Positions 1 through 11,355 of a DNA stretch of 64,000 nt are shown here, in pieces. The notes beneath the pieces were generated by a model that saw only the letters and a program-made list of their open reading frames with translations, did no database searches and was not told the DNA's origin. The DNA is from Xylogone sp. PMI_703 (Eukaryota; Ascomycota; Leotiomycetes), in contig JAJTUQ010000003.1 of assembly GCA_021399445.1 (NCBI GenBank), positions 930,001 through 994,000 on the forward strand, given 5' to 3'. Numbering within the stretch: position 1 is the stretch's first letter; every line of letters starts with the position of its first letter. Made by a program: the position numbers and the translations under genes.

Positions 1-1199
1 GTCAAGTAACGGCGAGCGGTCCAAAATATTATATCTACATTGTGGCAACAGGGGCGTAAAGAGGAATGAAATCGTCATTGTTATAGCTCCAATAATACTT
101 ACTCCGGTAACCTTAGAGGCGTACAGATCCTGCAATTAGCTCAATGCTTCACGTAAGGTACAGAGGTTGCGCTCTATTATATGCAGGTTCTATGCCAATA
201 AATGCACGACGCATTGGCGGCTTGAGCCTCGCTATGTACCGGGAGCGTATACTTTGATTAGATATCTGATTCTAGAGTAACTCCACGAGCCACTTAGGAA
301 CCGGGCACTTTCTACTTAGAACGGAACGTCTGGAAACATTGGTGTTCACTTCGCGGCATAGATTGATAAGGTAGAAATTCCAGTCACTCATTGGAGCCAT
401 CGTAAAGTCGATAAAACAATTGGGGAAGGCAAGACGATTAATTGAGCACTTCTTAAGGTGCATACCTGAAACTCAACTCCCCTGGTGAATCAGCCACTGG
501 AAAGTATGGGTATACGCTGTTATCAATCGACGGCAGACAATGTGATTGGATGAATCGTGTTTCGCGAAATTCTACTTGAAGACGCGGATCTGGTTATGTC
601 AGGTACACATTACGTCCTCCGAGGGGCCCTGCTCAACCGGCAGTTGCTTCGCCATTCCGGATCACATCTCCTGTCAGCCGCACGGAAACGCATTATCTTT
701 GTCTTCATTAAAGTTGTGAGGCGTAGTATATGTGTGGCTTTGGTAATTACCAATTTCGGCATTCCAGTCAGCTATTTCCAGATAAAGGAAGTTTGTATAC
801 ACGTAAGCTGGGCAACAGCAAGAATATTAGAGATTAGATGGTTTATGCCATAAGATATCCAGTAACTCCGCACGTTAAATCCATCGTACATGAATGAGCT
901 ATGCTGAGTCTAGCTGTTCATTGGCAGAGACGACACGGTGCCTTGCTGAGGCCATGCAATCCTACAACTGGATCATCGTTGAGTAAATGTCTCGTTTGTG
1001 CGTTTATTTTTTATCAGAAAGATACCGTAACAAGAGAAATATATAAACCAACGTAGGCTCTCTCAAGGCACGATGCAAATAGTCACTCAAAGCTTCATGG
1101 TCCTCCACAATTATAACCTACTACAACGCTCTTCCTTTCAAGATCCTATTTTAATATACTTCTCACCTTTTCGGTTACACTGCTCTGAATATCTGAAAC
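1..1199. other. Non-coding stretch at the left edge
   Basis: I see no supportable gene here. The one open frame of about 98 codons (557-853) has no recognisable domain, no signal peptide and no splice context. A 28-base string at 5-32 resembles a string at 63002-63029 (23 of 28 positions by eye), which may be chance. Confidence 0.5.
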
Positions 1200-1784
1200 A
1201 TGTACTCTGCCTTACTCACCCTCGCTATGTTCGCTGGCTCTATTGCTGCTCAAGGTCTTCCTCAGGGATCTGCTTGCATTCACGCCGTAACATCCCTAGC
1301 TCAGGAAATCGGCACAATGCCTACGCCATCAGGCCAATTGAGAGACTTTCTCTTGATCCATCACGACAATATATGTGATTGGGTTCCACGGATGCCAGCT
1401 ACTCTCTCGCCAGCCTATTCGTCTTATTCATCGACCATAACGAGCTGGTACAACTCCTATACCTCTGATCTCGCAGCTGCCAAGTCGACATGCACAGCTC
1501 TTGATATTTCAGCTCCGGTTCTATCTGTGTGCACTACAGCTATTGCTGCTGCAAGTTCCGGCCCTACAGCTGGGGCTACCACTACTGTGTCGGGTCCTAG
1601 TACAGGTTCTAGCGCGGTCCAAAGCTCCACCGCTCTCACTGCGTCGAATTCTGCTACTACAGCCGGTTCAAGTTCTGCAGCCGTTCCAGTGGTTTCGGGT
1701 AACGCTGCAGTTGGTAACAGTGTCACATATGGCATGGCAGCCGCTGCTGGTGGTGTAATTGGTGCAGTCGCAATGATGGTGTAA
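1200..1784 (+). CDS. Secreted Ser/Thr-rich protein, probably GPI-anchored
   Basis: A single-exon protein of 194 residues. Residues 1-18 form a clean signal peptide (hydrophobic LLTLAMFAGSIA ending in AAQ). Residues 20-120 are a small domain with four cysteines (C26, C59, C97 and C111), which could form two disulfides. Residues 120-170 are Ser/Thr/Ala/Gly-rich and probably O-glycosylated. The last 20 residues are hydrophobic and Ala/Gly-rich, following a small-residue stretch, as in GPI-attachment signals. This is the plan of fungal wall or plasma-membrane surface proteins. I do not recognise the N-terminal domain as a named family. The start is the first Met and sits directly before the signal peptide. 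Confidence 0.75.
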   Translation: MYSALLTLAMFAGSIAAQGLPQGSACIHAVTSLAQEIGTMPTPSGQLRDFLLIHHDNICDWVPRMPATLSPAYSSYSSTITSWYNSYTSDLAAAKSTCTALDISAPVLSVCTTAIAAASSGPTAGATTTVSGPSTGSSAVQSSTALTASNSATTAGSSSAAVPVVSGNAAVGNSVTYGMAAAAGGVIGAVAMMV

Positions 1785-2726
1785 AGTCCACGTGGTGTGG
1801 TTTGGAGGTCATGGCTGAGTGCCAGGAATATTAATTAGTTACATGTTTATGAATCTGATATTATGGCTAGCTGTTTTAAGTTTCGATACGAGAGGCTTCA
1901 GAATTGGTATGAATTCTCTGTCGTGCGCTTAGATTAACTATACTCATCATTGTCTCTACATCAACTTGATTCGAGTGAACGTGCCCTAGGTTGTATTTAG
2001 TTTCATTATTTTTAGAAAATCCGTGTTTCCTTTATTGAACTCCGTGAACCTAATTTCCATTTCTATCTATTGATACGCTACGGCAAACAACACCACATTG
2101 CTATGAGTCTAACCAGGGCCATAGGTATGACGTGGTAACCTTATTCTAGCACATCCGATATTCTGATAAATAGAACACACAGATGCCGTATATCCATTTA
2201 CAGCCTACAATAGGGCAATGTTAAAAGCCCAATTTAAATAATGTAGGATGAGTAATAAGCCATATTTTCTGAGGAGTGACTGTATGAGGATATCGGTATG
2301 TGAAGTCACCTCCGTGCGAATCAGGAGCCAGAAAATACGACGGAAAATTGTTGTTCCCCCGGGTTAAGGTGTTCGTGGCTCTTGCTCGTGTTGGACTACT
2401 CCTGGCTTGTAGTGAATCCTCCCACATTTGAACCAAAGATATCCACACTTCCGTCGTAAAAGGTGCAAAGGCTAAGATTGCCATCCATAAAATTTCCAAT
2501 CATGAGTCAAAAGGGGCCATCGCTCAGATGCAGGAGTTTCTTATGTCATGTATAATAGTGCATTCAGGCGTTTTGCAATCGCATAAAGAAGTCCATATTT
2601 GAGCGTAGTATATTTACGCAATACATCCTCCTTTCCTTTCTTCTACATTTGTTATCCAATCTAAGTTTCTGTTCTTAATACTAAAATTCTATTAATCACA
2701 ATATACCGGCTATCACACCAATCAAC
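1785..2726. other. Intergenic region, nothing recognised
   Basis: This is the 3' flank of the GPI-type gene and the 5' flank of the transporter. The minus-strand frame at 2221-2499 has no domain or signal and is probably chance. CT-rich sequence at 2625-2720 just before the transporter ATG looks like a fungal promoter/5' leader. Confidence 0.5.
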
Positions 2727-4450
2727 ATGTCACTGGACGACACATCTCCGCTCTCAGGACAAAATGAGAAGGAACTTGAAACCCTCCCAGCTTCGCAGGC
2801 ACCCCAGGGTGCTCATGAATCATCTCCCCGCAATTCAGACGGTTCAAAAGCCAAGCTTAATGAAGAGACTCCAGCTGCCCCCAACGAGAAAGATCTCGAG
2901 AAGGGCGGCGATCTGCAACCGCGAGATGAATCCGCGTCAGAGAAAATCCAGCCTCAAGCAACTGTGCATCCTCTAACAGACCTCGATAAGGGTATTATTG
3001 GCTGGGATAGCCAGGATGATCCGGCAAATCCTCTGAATTTTCCTTCAAGCAAAAAATGGGGACTCTTGATGCTTATGACTGCCATGACATTCGTCTCGCC
3101 ACTGGCGTCCAGTATGTTTGCGCCTGCGGTTAGTTTTATGGGAGAAGAATTTCATGTTACTACGGAGACTTTATTATCATTTGCTGTTACAGTATATCTA
3201 CTCGGCTGGGTTGTAAGTTGCTTCCTCTAATAATACCTACGGTAAACATCATCTGATCTGAGTGTGGTCATCAGTGCGGTCCATTGTTCCTTGCCCCTCT
3301 CAGTGAGATTTATGGCAGACGCGTTGTTTTATCCTGCGCTAATATTTTCTTCGTCGTTTGGCAAATTGGCTGCGCAAAGGCACCAAACATTGCTTCACTC
3401 ATTATATTTCGTTTCTTGGCGGGTATTGGTGGTGCCGGTTGTTTGACTCTTGGAGGCGGACTTGTCGCGGATCTTTTTGATGTTACAGAAAGAGGGATGG
3501 CTACTTCTATTTGGAGTCTTGGTACCTTATTCGGCCCTGTCGTTGGACCCATCTGTGGGGGTTTCGTTGGCCAGAATATCGGATGACGCTGGGTGTTCTG
3601 GATCCTCCTCGTTGCTTCTGGGGTTGTCGCAGTGGCTATTGAGCTTCTCAACACCGAAACATATGCAAAGGTTCTTATCCGCTGGAAGACAAACCGACTT
3701 TCCAAAGAGCTCAACCGGAATGATCTCCGTAGCTGTTATGATCCCGAGAACAGCTTCCAAAGCCCGGGTCGCGTCATCCTCGAGGGCTTGAAGAGACCGA
3801 TAAAGATGTTCTATAAATCGCCAATTGTCTTCCTCATGTGCTGCTACATGTCCATAATTTTTGGTCTCCTTTACCTTCTCTTCACTACTATTCCCCTTGT
3901 CTTTCAGAGTCGATACGGCTGGGAGCCCGAATTGACGGGCCTGTCCTACCTGGGCATTGGACTTGGCTACTTCACCGGTCTTGCTGCAATTGCAACAACA
4001 TCCGATCGTAGTGTTGTGAGACTGACGAAGCGGAACGGCGGAAAGTTTGAACCTGAAATGCGCCTGCCTATCATGTTTGTCTTCGCCTGGTTTGTGCCCA
4101 TCTCATTCTTCTGGTACGGCTGGGCAGCTGAGAGGCACACTCACTGGGCAGTTCCCATTGTCGGAACCATCTGGTTTTCCTTTGGCATGATGGGCATATT
4201 CCTCCCCATCCAAACTTATTTGATCGATTGCTACACTATGTACGCAGCCTCAGCAGTAGCTATCCTAACAACTACAAGATCGCTCGTTGGAGCGCTGCTT
4301 CCGCTGGCTGGACCCAAGATGTACGATGCGCTGGGCCTCGGTTGGGGAAACTCGTTACTTGGCTTTATTGCGTTGGGATGCATCCCCATTCCACTTTTCT
4401 TCACTAGATATGGTAAGATGATCCGTGAGAAATATCCTCTGAATTTGTAA
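2727..4450 (+). pseudogene. DHA1-family MFS drug:H+ antiporter with an in-frame TGA
   Basis: Two exons, 2727-3212 and 3275-4450, with a 62-base GTAAGT..CAG intron, encode about 553 codons. A roughly 110-residue acidic/polar cytoplasmic N-terminus ends at NPLNFPSSKKW, followed by 12 predicted membrane segments. The DHA1 signature LAPLSEIYGRR lies between TM2 and TM3, so the likely role is proton-coupled export of small organic compounds at the plasma membrane. The frame is interrupted once: TGA at 3584-3586, where the family has Trp in the (I/G)GWRWVFW motif at the TM4-TM5 region. Both sides of the stop are in the same frame and otherwise intact, including the C-terminal tail. No splice sites nearby would remove the TGA. 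It is therefore a recent nonsense mutation, a readthrough case or a base-call error. The change (TGG to TGA) is a transition but not at the CpA context preferred by RIP. Confidence 0.85.
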
Positions 4451-4676
4451 GTCCTGGAGAAACAAAGTCGTCATTTAAGTGTCGAGGTCTGTGGCTGGGT
4501 TATTTGGTATTACATATACGGGTGGAGATAGAATGCGCTTGAGAACATAATTACGGCATTAGAGAGGGATGCACTGATATGCGATAGTTTCCTAATTTCA
4601 TAGTGTTTTGTATATATGGTAGCTCTATATGGTTGATCTCTGCTGTGCAAAGCCTTAAGGAACGATACACTCAGCA

Positions 4677-5289
4677 CTAATCTAAGGGATTTCCATCCGT
4701 GCTCTCTTTCAAGTACTTTTGTCCCCCTTCTAATATATCAGTAACGCCCTTAATTGCATTCTCGTACCAAAACTGGAATTGGTTAGGTGTCGCAAGTTGT
4801 TTTCCAATTCCTCCTCTCCGCTCAACCGCCGTTCCAAACTCCGTCTCCTTTTCGGATCCTGCAACCTTCGCACCCACTAGCCATCGCTCATCGATCGTTC
4901 CGAGATACAAATCTAGGGTTTCCGTGTTATCTTCTGATCTCCAAATCAGTGGGCTACCACACTGTCCACAGAATCCTCTAAAACGTTTCGTGGCCGAGTT
5001 GTATTCTCTATATGTCGCGAACGACTTCAGATCCGGGGAAATCTGGGCAGGCTTGACTACAATAAATTGAGCCACGAGACTTGCAGTCCATTTCCGACAC
5101 ATTGTACACTGGCATGTTGCAGACTTTACATCATGTTAGGACAATTATTAGATACTTCGTCGAAACCCTAAGCCATTCTCATACCTGAGGGGGCCATTCA
5201 TATTTATCCGAAAGGTCGATATCGTAACGGATCGATCCACATAGACATCCTCCAGTGATGGAAAGCGGATGGGTATGTTCAACTGCCAT
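4677..5289 (-). CDS. GFA/CENP-V zinc-fold protein (glutathione-dependent formaldehyde-activating enzyme-like)
   Basis: Exon 1 is 5289-5185 (35 codons) and exon 2 is 5123-4677; the 61-base intron has GTATGAG..TAAAG ends. The product is 183 residues, usual for the family. Residues 14-22 carry GGCLCGSIRY, and the second exon opens with CQCTMCRKW followed by FCGQCGSPL, giving the cysteine pattern of the GFA fold (PF04828) that binds two zinc ions. Bacterial Gfa was proposed to catalyse S-hydroxymethylglutathione formation. Fungal paralogues are numerous and mostly of unknown substrate, so no specific reaction is claimed. Splitting the zinc ligands between two exons is common in fungal members. 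It is convergent with the broken transporter upstream. Confidence 0.88.
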
Positions 5290-6245
5290 GCTCAGAGGTA
5301 CAGGACGGGAAGCTACACGACTACACTATGGCATGGAAGGGTTAAAGTACTGCCCCTCGAAATACGCCGATCGCCAAGAGTCACCATAGCGGAAAGCTAG
5401 CCTAATCAGTCTACGCCCTTAAATAGACAATTACTAACAGATGAGAAGGAGATCTTCTTTTCCAGGTGGACCTGTACGGATCCCTCCTAATATCAGCAGA
5501 GACGAAGAATAGATCTGTGGGCACTTATCGGCGGCTCTACAGAGATACTGGTTGTGGAACGCATCATCCAATTAGATATTAAGAAATACGATATATCCAA
5601 TCAATCCGGTCTCCAAACAATACCAGCGGATTTTTAGTAAATCCTTTCCGATGCAAATCTCGAAATCCGGTTCGTCAAAAGCTCGAGTTGATTCGTCAGC
5701 AATCTAGATGCTTGTTTTTGATGGAAGGCGGTATACTACATCCGCAACCAGAAACGGCAGAATTTTCATAATCAGCTATTTTGAACGTAGCGATCAACGC
5801 ATATCTTATCATGAAATGTCCTCATATTATCAAACCTTGAATAAGTTATCTCAATGGAGTGAAGAGTTCTCTATTGCATGGTATATTTTGTGTTGTAGTT
5901 AGGGCTGTTTTGGTGGAAGTACTAATTCTTGCGATATATTGTATTGAGCCAAATATTATTCGATGCAAAATATGTATTTCATATTTAAGGGCGATGTCAC
6001 CATGGTGGAGACCACCTTGCAGCTTGCAAATAATCTAAATAATATGATTAGGCCGACTCTTTACATTCTGAGGAATCTATCGAAAATACTCCGGCGGGGG
6101 CACAGGAAGCTTACAAAATTTTCGATTGATGTCTCTTAATATGTATTCAAGCCCGTTGCTTATGTCTTAGTATCATACAAATATTCATACAGTTTCCCCA
6201 GCACCCATAACGCCACGCTAAATGCATCACAATACAAATCATAAA
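5290..6245. other. Intergenic region, nothing recognised
   Basis: No supportable coding sequence. The 64-codon plus-strand frame at 5708-5902 has no domain and no splice partners. The stretch is AT-rich toward 5900-6240, the 3' flank of the fusion gene. Confidence 0.5.
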
Positions 6246-8116
6246 TCACAGTTCTTGATAATCCCTCCCGCTACCCTTAACTGTATGATTTGACGCCAAG
6301 CTATGATTCAAATCCGGCCTCTTAACAGTAAAAGAAACGACAAGTCCAATGGCGACCAAAGCCAGATTAACATAGCAGACATCATAAAAGCTATCCGTGA
6401 TAGCCGTCAGGATCTTGTCAATAACACCCGTGTCACTGCTCTGTCGAAGCGTAGTGACAAACAACAACGCATTAGAAGAGATTTGCTTCGCTAGTCCATT
6501 GTCTATCCCTTCGGCAATGAGATGCGTCTTCAACGTGTTCTGGAAGACTGTACCGCCTAGTGCGAGGCCGAGAGTCATTCCAAGAGCTCTAAAGAATATG
6601 AACATCGTCGCTGCATATCCTTCATCTGTGTTCTTAGCCATTGCCTGCGGGACAAAGGCCAAAGATGGGAAAAGGAATCCCTGTAATGCACCACCTAGGA
6701 ACAGTATACCGCTAATAGTTGCATCACTTCTGCTTCTATTGAAGAGAAGGAGTAATCCAGAGAAGATCAATTGTAATATCCACCCAATCCACAGAGCCCA
6801 GCGGACACGACCGGTACGTGCGATTATGATATTGACGGGAATACTGATTGGCATGATGGAGACTGCGTAGGGAAGCACGATGACACCCATTCGAGTTGGA
6901 GAGTATCCCTTGACGGCCATGCCGAAATACGGGATAAAATAATTCTGTGCGTATATCTGATTGAACAGTTAGCAGTGCTGGTATATTGAGTATTTACGTT
7001 TGGCGTGAGCAGAGAATGAATGTGTATTGTACTTACCACGAAGCCAAAGATAACTGTAGCAATATACCCGGCAATAGCAGACCACTCCTTGAAAATGGCA
7101 AGTCGAATAAAAGGATTTGTGGCATATCTCTTCTCCCACACCCATGTCGCACCTAACCCCAAGATTCCGAGTATAAGGGGGACGATAGTAGCTGCAGAAG
7201 CCCAGCTGAAGTTTATACCGCCCCACGTAAGCGCAACAAGCGCAAGAGTGATACTCGTGGTGAATATGAAGCTACCTATCCAGTCCACCTGTGTCCTTAG
7301 TTTCTGGAATAGAGATGCATGATTCTTGTGTTCTAGGTTCACGAAAAAGAAAATCATGACTAGACCAATCGCACAGAATGGGAGATTGATATAGAATACC
7401 CATCTCCATGTCGAATACTGTGACAGTGCACCTCCAATTAACGCCGCGATTGCGAGTCCAACTGCGAAGGATAGGTGAACAAATGCAAGGTATTTCGGTC
7501 TTTGACGCAGAGGTACTAAATCAGTAAGGAGGACGTAGGTTAAAGGCTGCACACCTGCAGAACCGATTCCTTGTAACACACGTCCAACGATAATCTGCGC
7601 TGTTGACTGAGCGGATCCTGCAACTATACTCCCTATTAAGAGAGACATAACTGTGGTAGCGAAGACCGGACGACGACCGAGAACATCGGAAAGGGCACCA
7701 ATGAAGGGCATGAGGACTGCTGCTACGAGAAGGTAAGATGTTCCTATCCAAAATCCAGAGCTTTCACTGCTATGCTCGGCTGTTGCAATGGTCGGAAGAG
7801 AAGTGACTAGAATACCAGCATCAAGGGCCGTAGTCATGGAGAGAATACTGAGAGTAAGGACAATGAGATTAACTCGTAATCCGCCTTTCCACTCTACTTC
7901 TTTTTCATCATAATCATCGTAATATGAGTCGGAATCTGAACTCGCGCGAGGTGCCGCGGATGATGAGTACAACAAGGGGTCATAAGAAGTGGTTGATACC
8001 TGGGACTTAGAATGTGGTTGAAACGATGAAATTCGTGACGGCGTATCAAGCATTGTGGTTGAACTCTGCCTCGAAGTTTCCGTAGTATTTTGCAGAATGG
8101 TAGGGACTTTGGTCAT
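6246..8116 (-). other. DHA2-type MFS transporter half of the fusion
   Basis: This is the C-terminal 596 codons of the preceding gene, listed separately because it could be read as its own gene starting at the ATG at 8116-8114. It has the size of a complete stand-alone DHA2 drug:H+ antiporter. Motifs include the TM1 string LDAGILVTSLPTIA, the loop-2/3 motif GALSDVLGRRPV, and the TM4 motif GRVLQGIGSAGVQPL. A single 80-base intron (7036-6957, GTAAGT..CAG) interrupts it. The likely role is export of a small organic molecule across the plasma or an internal membrane. By inference from the fusion, the cargo could be an oxylipin. Confidence 0.7.
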
Positions 8117-11100
8117 GTATCTCACTGTGAAGGTGGTTGGGAAGTGGCTCTTGATGCTCCAGTCTGGTGTCAAGTACTCGTAATATCCGTATTGGGAAAC
8201 CAGTTTTTTGAGCTTGCCTTGGACACCTCTAGCGGGTTTGAGTTCGTTTAACTTCATGACTGTACGGAACAGGGATATCATTATGGTTTGCACTGTTCGG
8301 GCACTAACAATGGAGCCGGAAAACCAATTTTCCGTGAAGTGGAGATATGTATCCATAGGTCGGTCAAGGCGCACTTCGGTCGGTTCGGGAAACATCTCGG
8401 GACCCATTGATGCAGATACAGTATCAATGACGATGGTATTGCCTTGTTCAATCATATGTTCGATTTCTCCGTCTCGAATGAGCCCAGCCGTTGTAGTAGT
8501 TCGCATTACAGGTAGTCGTCCGTTTATGCGCAATGCCTCCAAGATACTATGTGATAGTTAGCTAATGACGCCCTTGTAGGGTAGTATTTTATGCTGACTA
8601 TCTGAAGAGTACTTCATCACTCTGTGCAGTTTCCACAGTAGCAGCCTTGGAAATGCGCTGAAGGTATTCTTCGCCCTCATTTAGGTAGTACTCCAATACC
8701 AATGCAATCGCAGTTGACACTTCGGTGACAACTCCCGCGGCAGCAGGTAAAATCTGTTTCCAGACAATATCATTCTCATTCATATTGTTGTTCAGGCATA
8801 CTCGGATCAGTTCCCGCCCTTGGCTGCGGAGTGAATGGAGATCCTCCGGCTTACTCTTGTTACCCTTCTGGAACATCATCATCGAGCGTGGTTTGGAGAC
8901 CTCTTTAACCTGAGCTATTAAAGATGATGCTATTTCTCCTAACAGCGGCAAAGCTGTGCTTGCCTCAAACATCTCGGGGGCGCCATACGGGCTGTTAAAG
9001 AAAGCCATTGCAAGTATCCGATGTAATTCCTTAAGGCTGTATGGACTTCGGGGGATGCTGAACAGGTCCGACACGAACTGAGTGACCGTGATATTCGTGA
9101 CATTTCGGACAATATCGATTTGCTTCTCCTTCATGATTTGTACGGAGTTTTGGAGAATGAGATTCTGAGCTGTTTCCTGGACGAAGCGACTAACTCTCTC
9201 CTGTGATAAGCTCTCATCATAGAGAGCATGTGATATTAATAGAGCCGGTATGGAAGTCGAATCGCCACCTTCCGGTGGAGACTGTTCATCTTTGGCCTGA
9301 ATCTTCAGGGGGAGATATCCCAAAGGCGAGCGAAAGGATTTGCTATCGGATAACAAATCGGAAGCCGACCAATAGCCAGTTATAATTATTGCATTGGGTC
9401 TCATGCAGGGTCTGTTATAGTTGTAATACTCCTCTTTACCAAGTTGCAGTAGATTATCCCTCTTCTCACTAGGGATGATGAAAGGGAAATGAGCGTATAT
9501 TGAGTTATGCTCAAAATGATGTGGAAATGCCGTTAGGAATAGCTTATACAAGATGTGGCCTTGGTTTACGGTAGAGTCTCCCTTGGAAAAGGCGTATCCC
9601 CAGTTAGTAAGGTTAGAGGGTGTATAATCCGCCGTGCAGAATCGATCACCTCTGATGAGAGCGATGGTATTGGATAAAAGTGCTGCAGATGTGGTTGAAC
9701 CGCAATATAATCCCTGGCCAAGCTCTTGCTGAGACTTGAGCCTTTCGGCTACCAAGCCTGGATAAAGCTCCACAAGATCTGGATAGCCGTACAGAGCCTT
9801 CAGCTTCCTTGCCACCCGACGATCTGGATTGATCTCTTCAAAGTTGGTATACTTTTTCAGCTGAAGACATTCACGGAACTCATTCAGAGTGCAGACGTTC
9901 CATTTTCGAGCTTGGATTATTCCCTGAATCTCCACCGCTCGCATCGCTTTGGGAACTGTATTTGGGCCTAGACTGTTCGCAACGTCTTCAATCGCTGCTG
10001 TGACTATAGATACCAACGTATCGTCATTGTAGCTACCATAGTGGTCTCGAACTAGTCCGGCAAATTCCCTATGGCATGGGTCGAGCTCTAATTCATTCTC
10101 TAGAGATTGCAGGCCTCGGACGAGCTCATCCGTCTCAATATCTCTGGCTTCTTTACCGAATAATGTCTTATAGTGCTCTTCAATCCACGTCTCACTGGCA
10201 GCAGATATTCCACCGTGCCATCGGTATGCAAGATTGAACTCAACTGACACCAAATTTCCATTGGTTGACTTCCTATCGGCTATGATTTCCGGTTCCTTGG
10301 TATCTCGAGGATCAATGTTGAAGCTAGCGCCCGTTTTATCCCATCCGAGAATAGTCCTCATGTAGTCGTAGATAATAACATTAACGTAATAGGCACATAC
10401 TATTAATCGTGCCGTTTGGAAAAGATCCTCATCGTATTTCTGCCAAGCTTCGGCAGAGGCATCAGAATCTGGTTTTGTGAATCGGCCGTTCTCATTAATT
10501 CTAAGTCAAGTTAGGAACGAATAATTACTTTGGTCAGGTGAGCTTGGTTGGAACCTTACATTTGGAGCTGTGAAGTGACATAATTGTGAAATCTATTAAA
10601 CATTATTAGGAGGATTCCTGCAGAAGGATGTCTGAGTACGTTAGTACGACTTTTCGATAGGCTATGCGGGGTGAGAGTAAGCCTACAGAGAGAGGATTCG
10701 TTTGGAGGCGAAACAGTCTGGCTTGAGCCGACCATCCAGGTAGGTACGCATCTGCTTCTGCTCTTCCCAGTTGTTGCCGTATAATGGAGATAGATCTGCA
10801 TAATGTGAAGTTTGTGAATATTCGGGGTTGTGTGGGTTCTGTATGAGGTTTATCAGAAATACAGAAGCAACGAGCCGTGCTAAAAAGGTGGCTTACCGTT
10901 TGAAATAAGTCGTGTGAAATTACTGCTGCCATGGAGAAGAAAAGACTGCTCAGCTTATTGGGATGGCTCTTCTTCTCGCTCCTCGCAAATAGCATATCAA
11001 AGACATCACCAGGATCCGGTAGTGCAACATTTTGGATTCCTTGTGGCTTTCCAGTCCTCGCATATGGCGTATCTGCCCTGCCGAGGTCTGGTAGCAAGAG

Positions 11101-11355
11101 GTTGTTGTATGATCCGTCAGGTTGTCGATATCTGCTGAGATCACCATATATTGCTGTGGTAGACACACTTCGATTCAAGCTATCCCTTTGTATTTTGGAA
11201 TTGGATGGCGAGTCCTTGAGGAATTGGGACATTCGTTTCTGGAATGTACCCGAGCCATCGACGGTACCAGACTTGACACTACTCTCACTTCGATTTGCTT
11301 CATTATTAACAGTACCTTGAACGTAGGCACTGGACTCTATGAAACTGTTTCTCAT
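6246..11355 (-). CDS. Ppo-type fatty-acid dioxygenase/P450-like protein fused in frame to a DHA2 MFS transporter
   Basis: Exons on the minus strand: 11355-10897, 10838-10687, 10631-10560, 10500-8599, 8546-7037 and 6956-6246 (introns 58, 55, 59, 52 and 80 bases), about 1,601 residues. Residues 1-1005 match psi-factor-producing oxygenases (linoleate diol synthase family). Visible are a haem peroxidase-type dioxygenase domain with distal His in SHDLFQT (about 148), FNRFHNYV, and catalytic Tyr/proximal His in LAYRWHGG (about 320/323). A P450-like domain follows with the ExxR motif EALR (about 865), but no cysteine where the haem ligand belongs (about 930-945). Residues 1006-1601 are a DHA2 transporter: a 75-residue polar leader, 12-14 membrane segments, GALSDVLGRRP and a C-terminal polar tail. 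No stop lies between the halves: TFTVRY runs straight into MTKVP at 8116. The Met at 8116 could also start a separate transporter. The N-terminus is uncertain, since a pyrimidine-rich tract ending in TTTAG precedes 11355 and could be a further splice acceptor. Confidence 0.82.

Noticed and set aside
5..32. 28-base similarity between the window start and 63002-63029
   Set aside because: About 23 of 28 matches with no extension on either side; could be chance or a very old repeat.
557..853. 98-codon plus-strand open frame
   Set aside because: No domain, signal peptide, splicing or coding-like composition.
2221..2499. 92-codon minus-strand frame upstream of the DHA1 transporter
   Set aside because: No domain, and it overlaps the likely promoter of the transporter.
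6824..7036. Read-through of the transporter exon past 7037 (LLTPNVNTQYTS..)
   Set aside because: GTAAGT at 7036 and CAG at 6957 splice precisely to the family string IYAQNYFIPYFGMAVKGYS, so the extension is intron.
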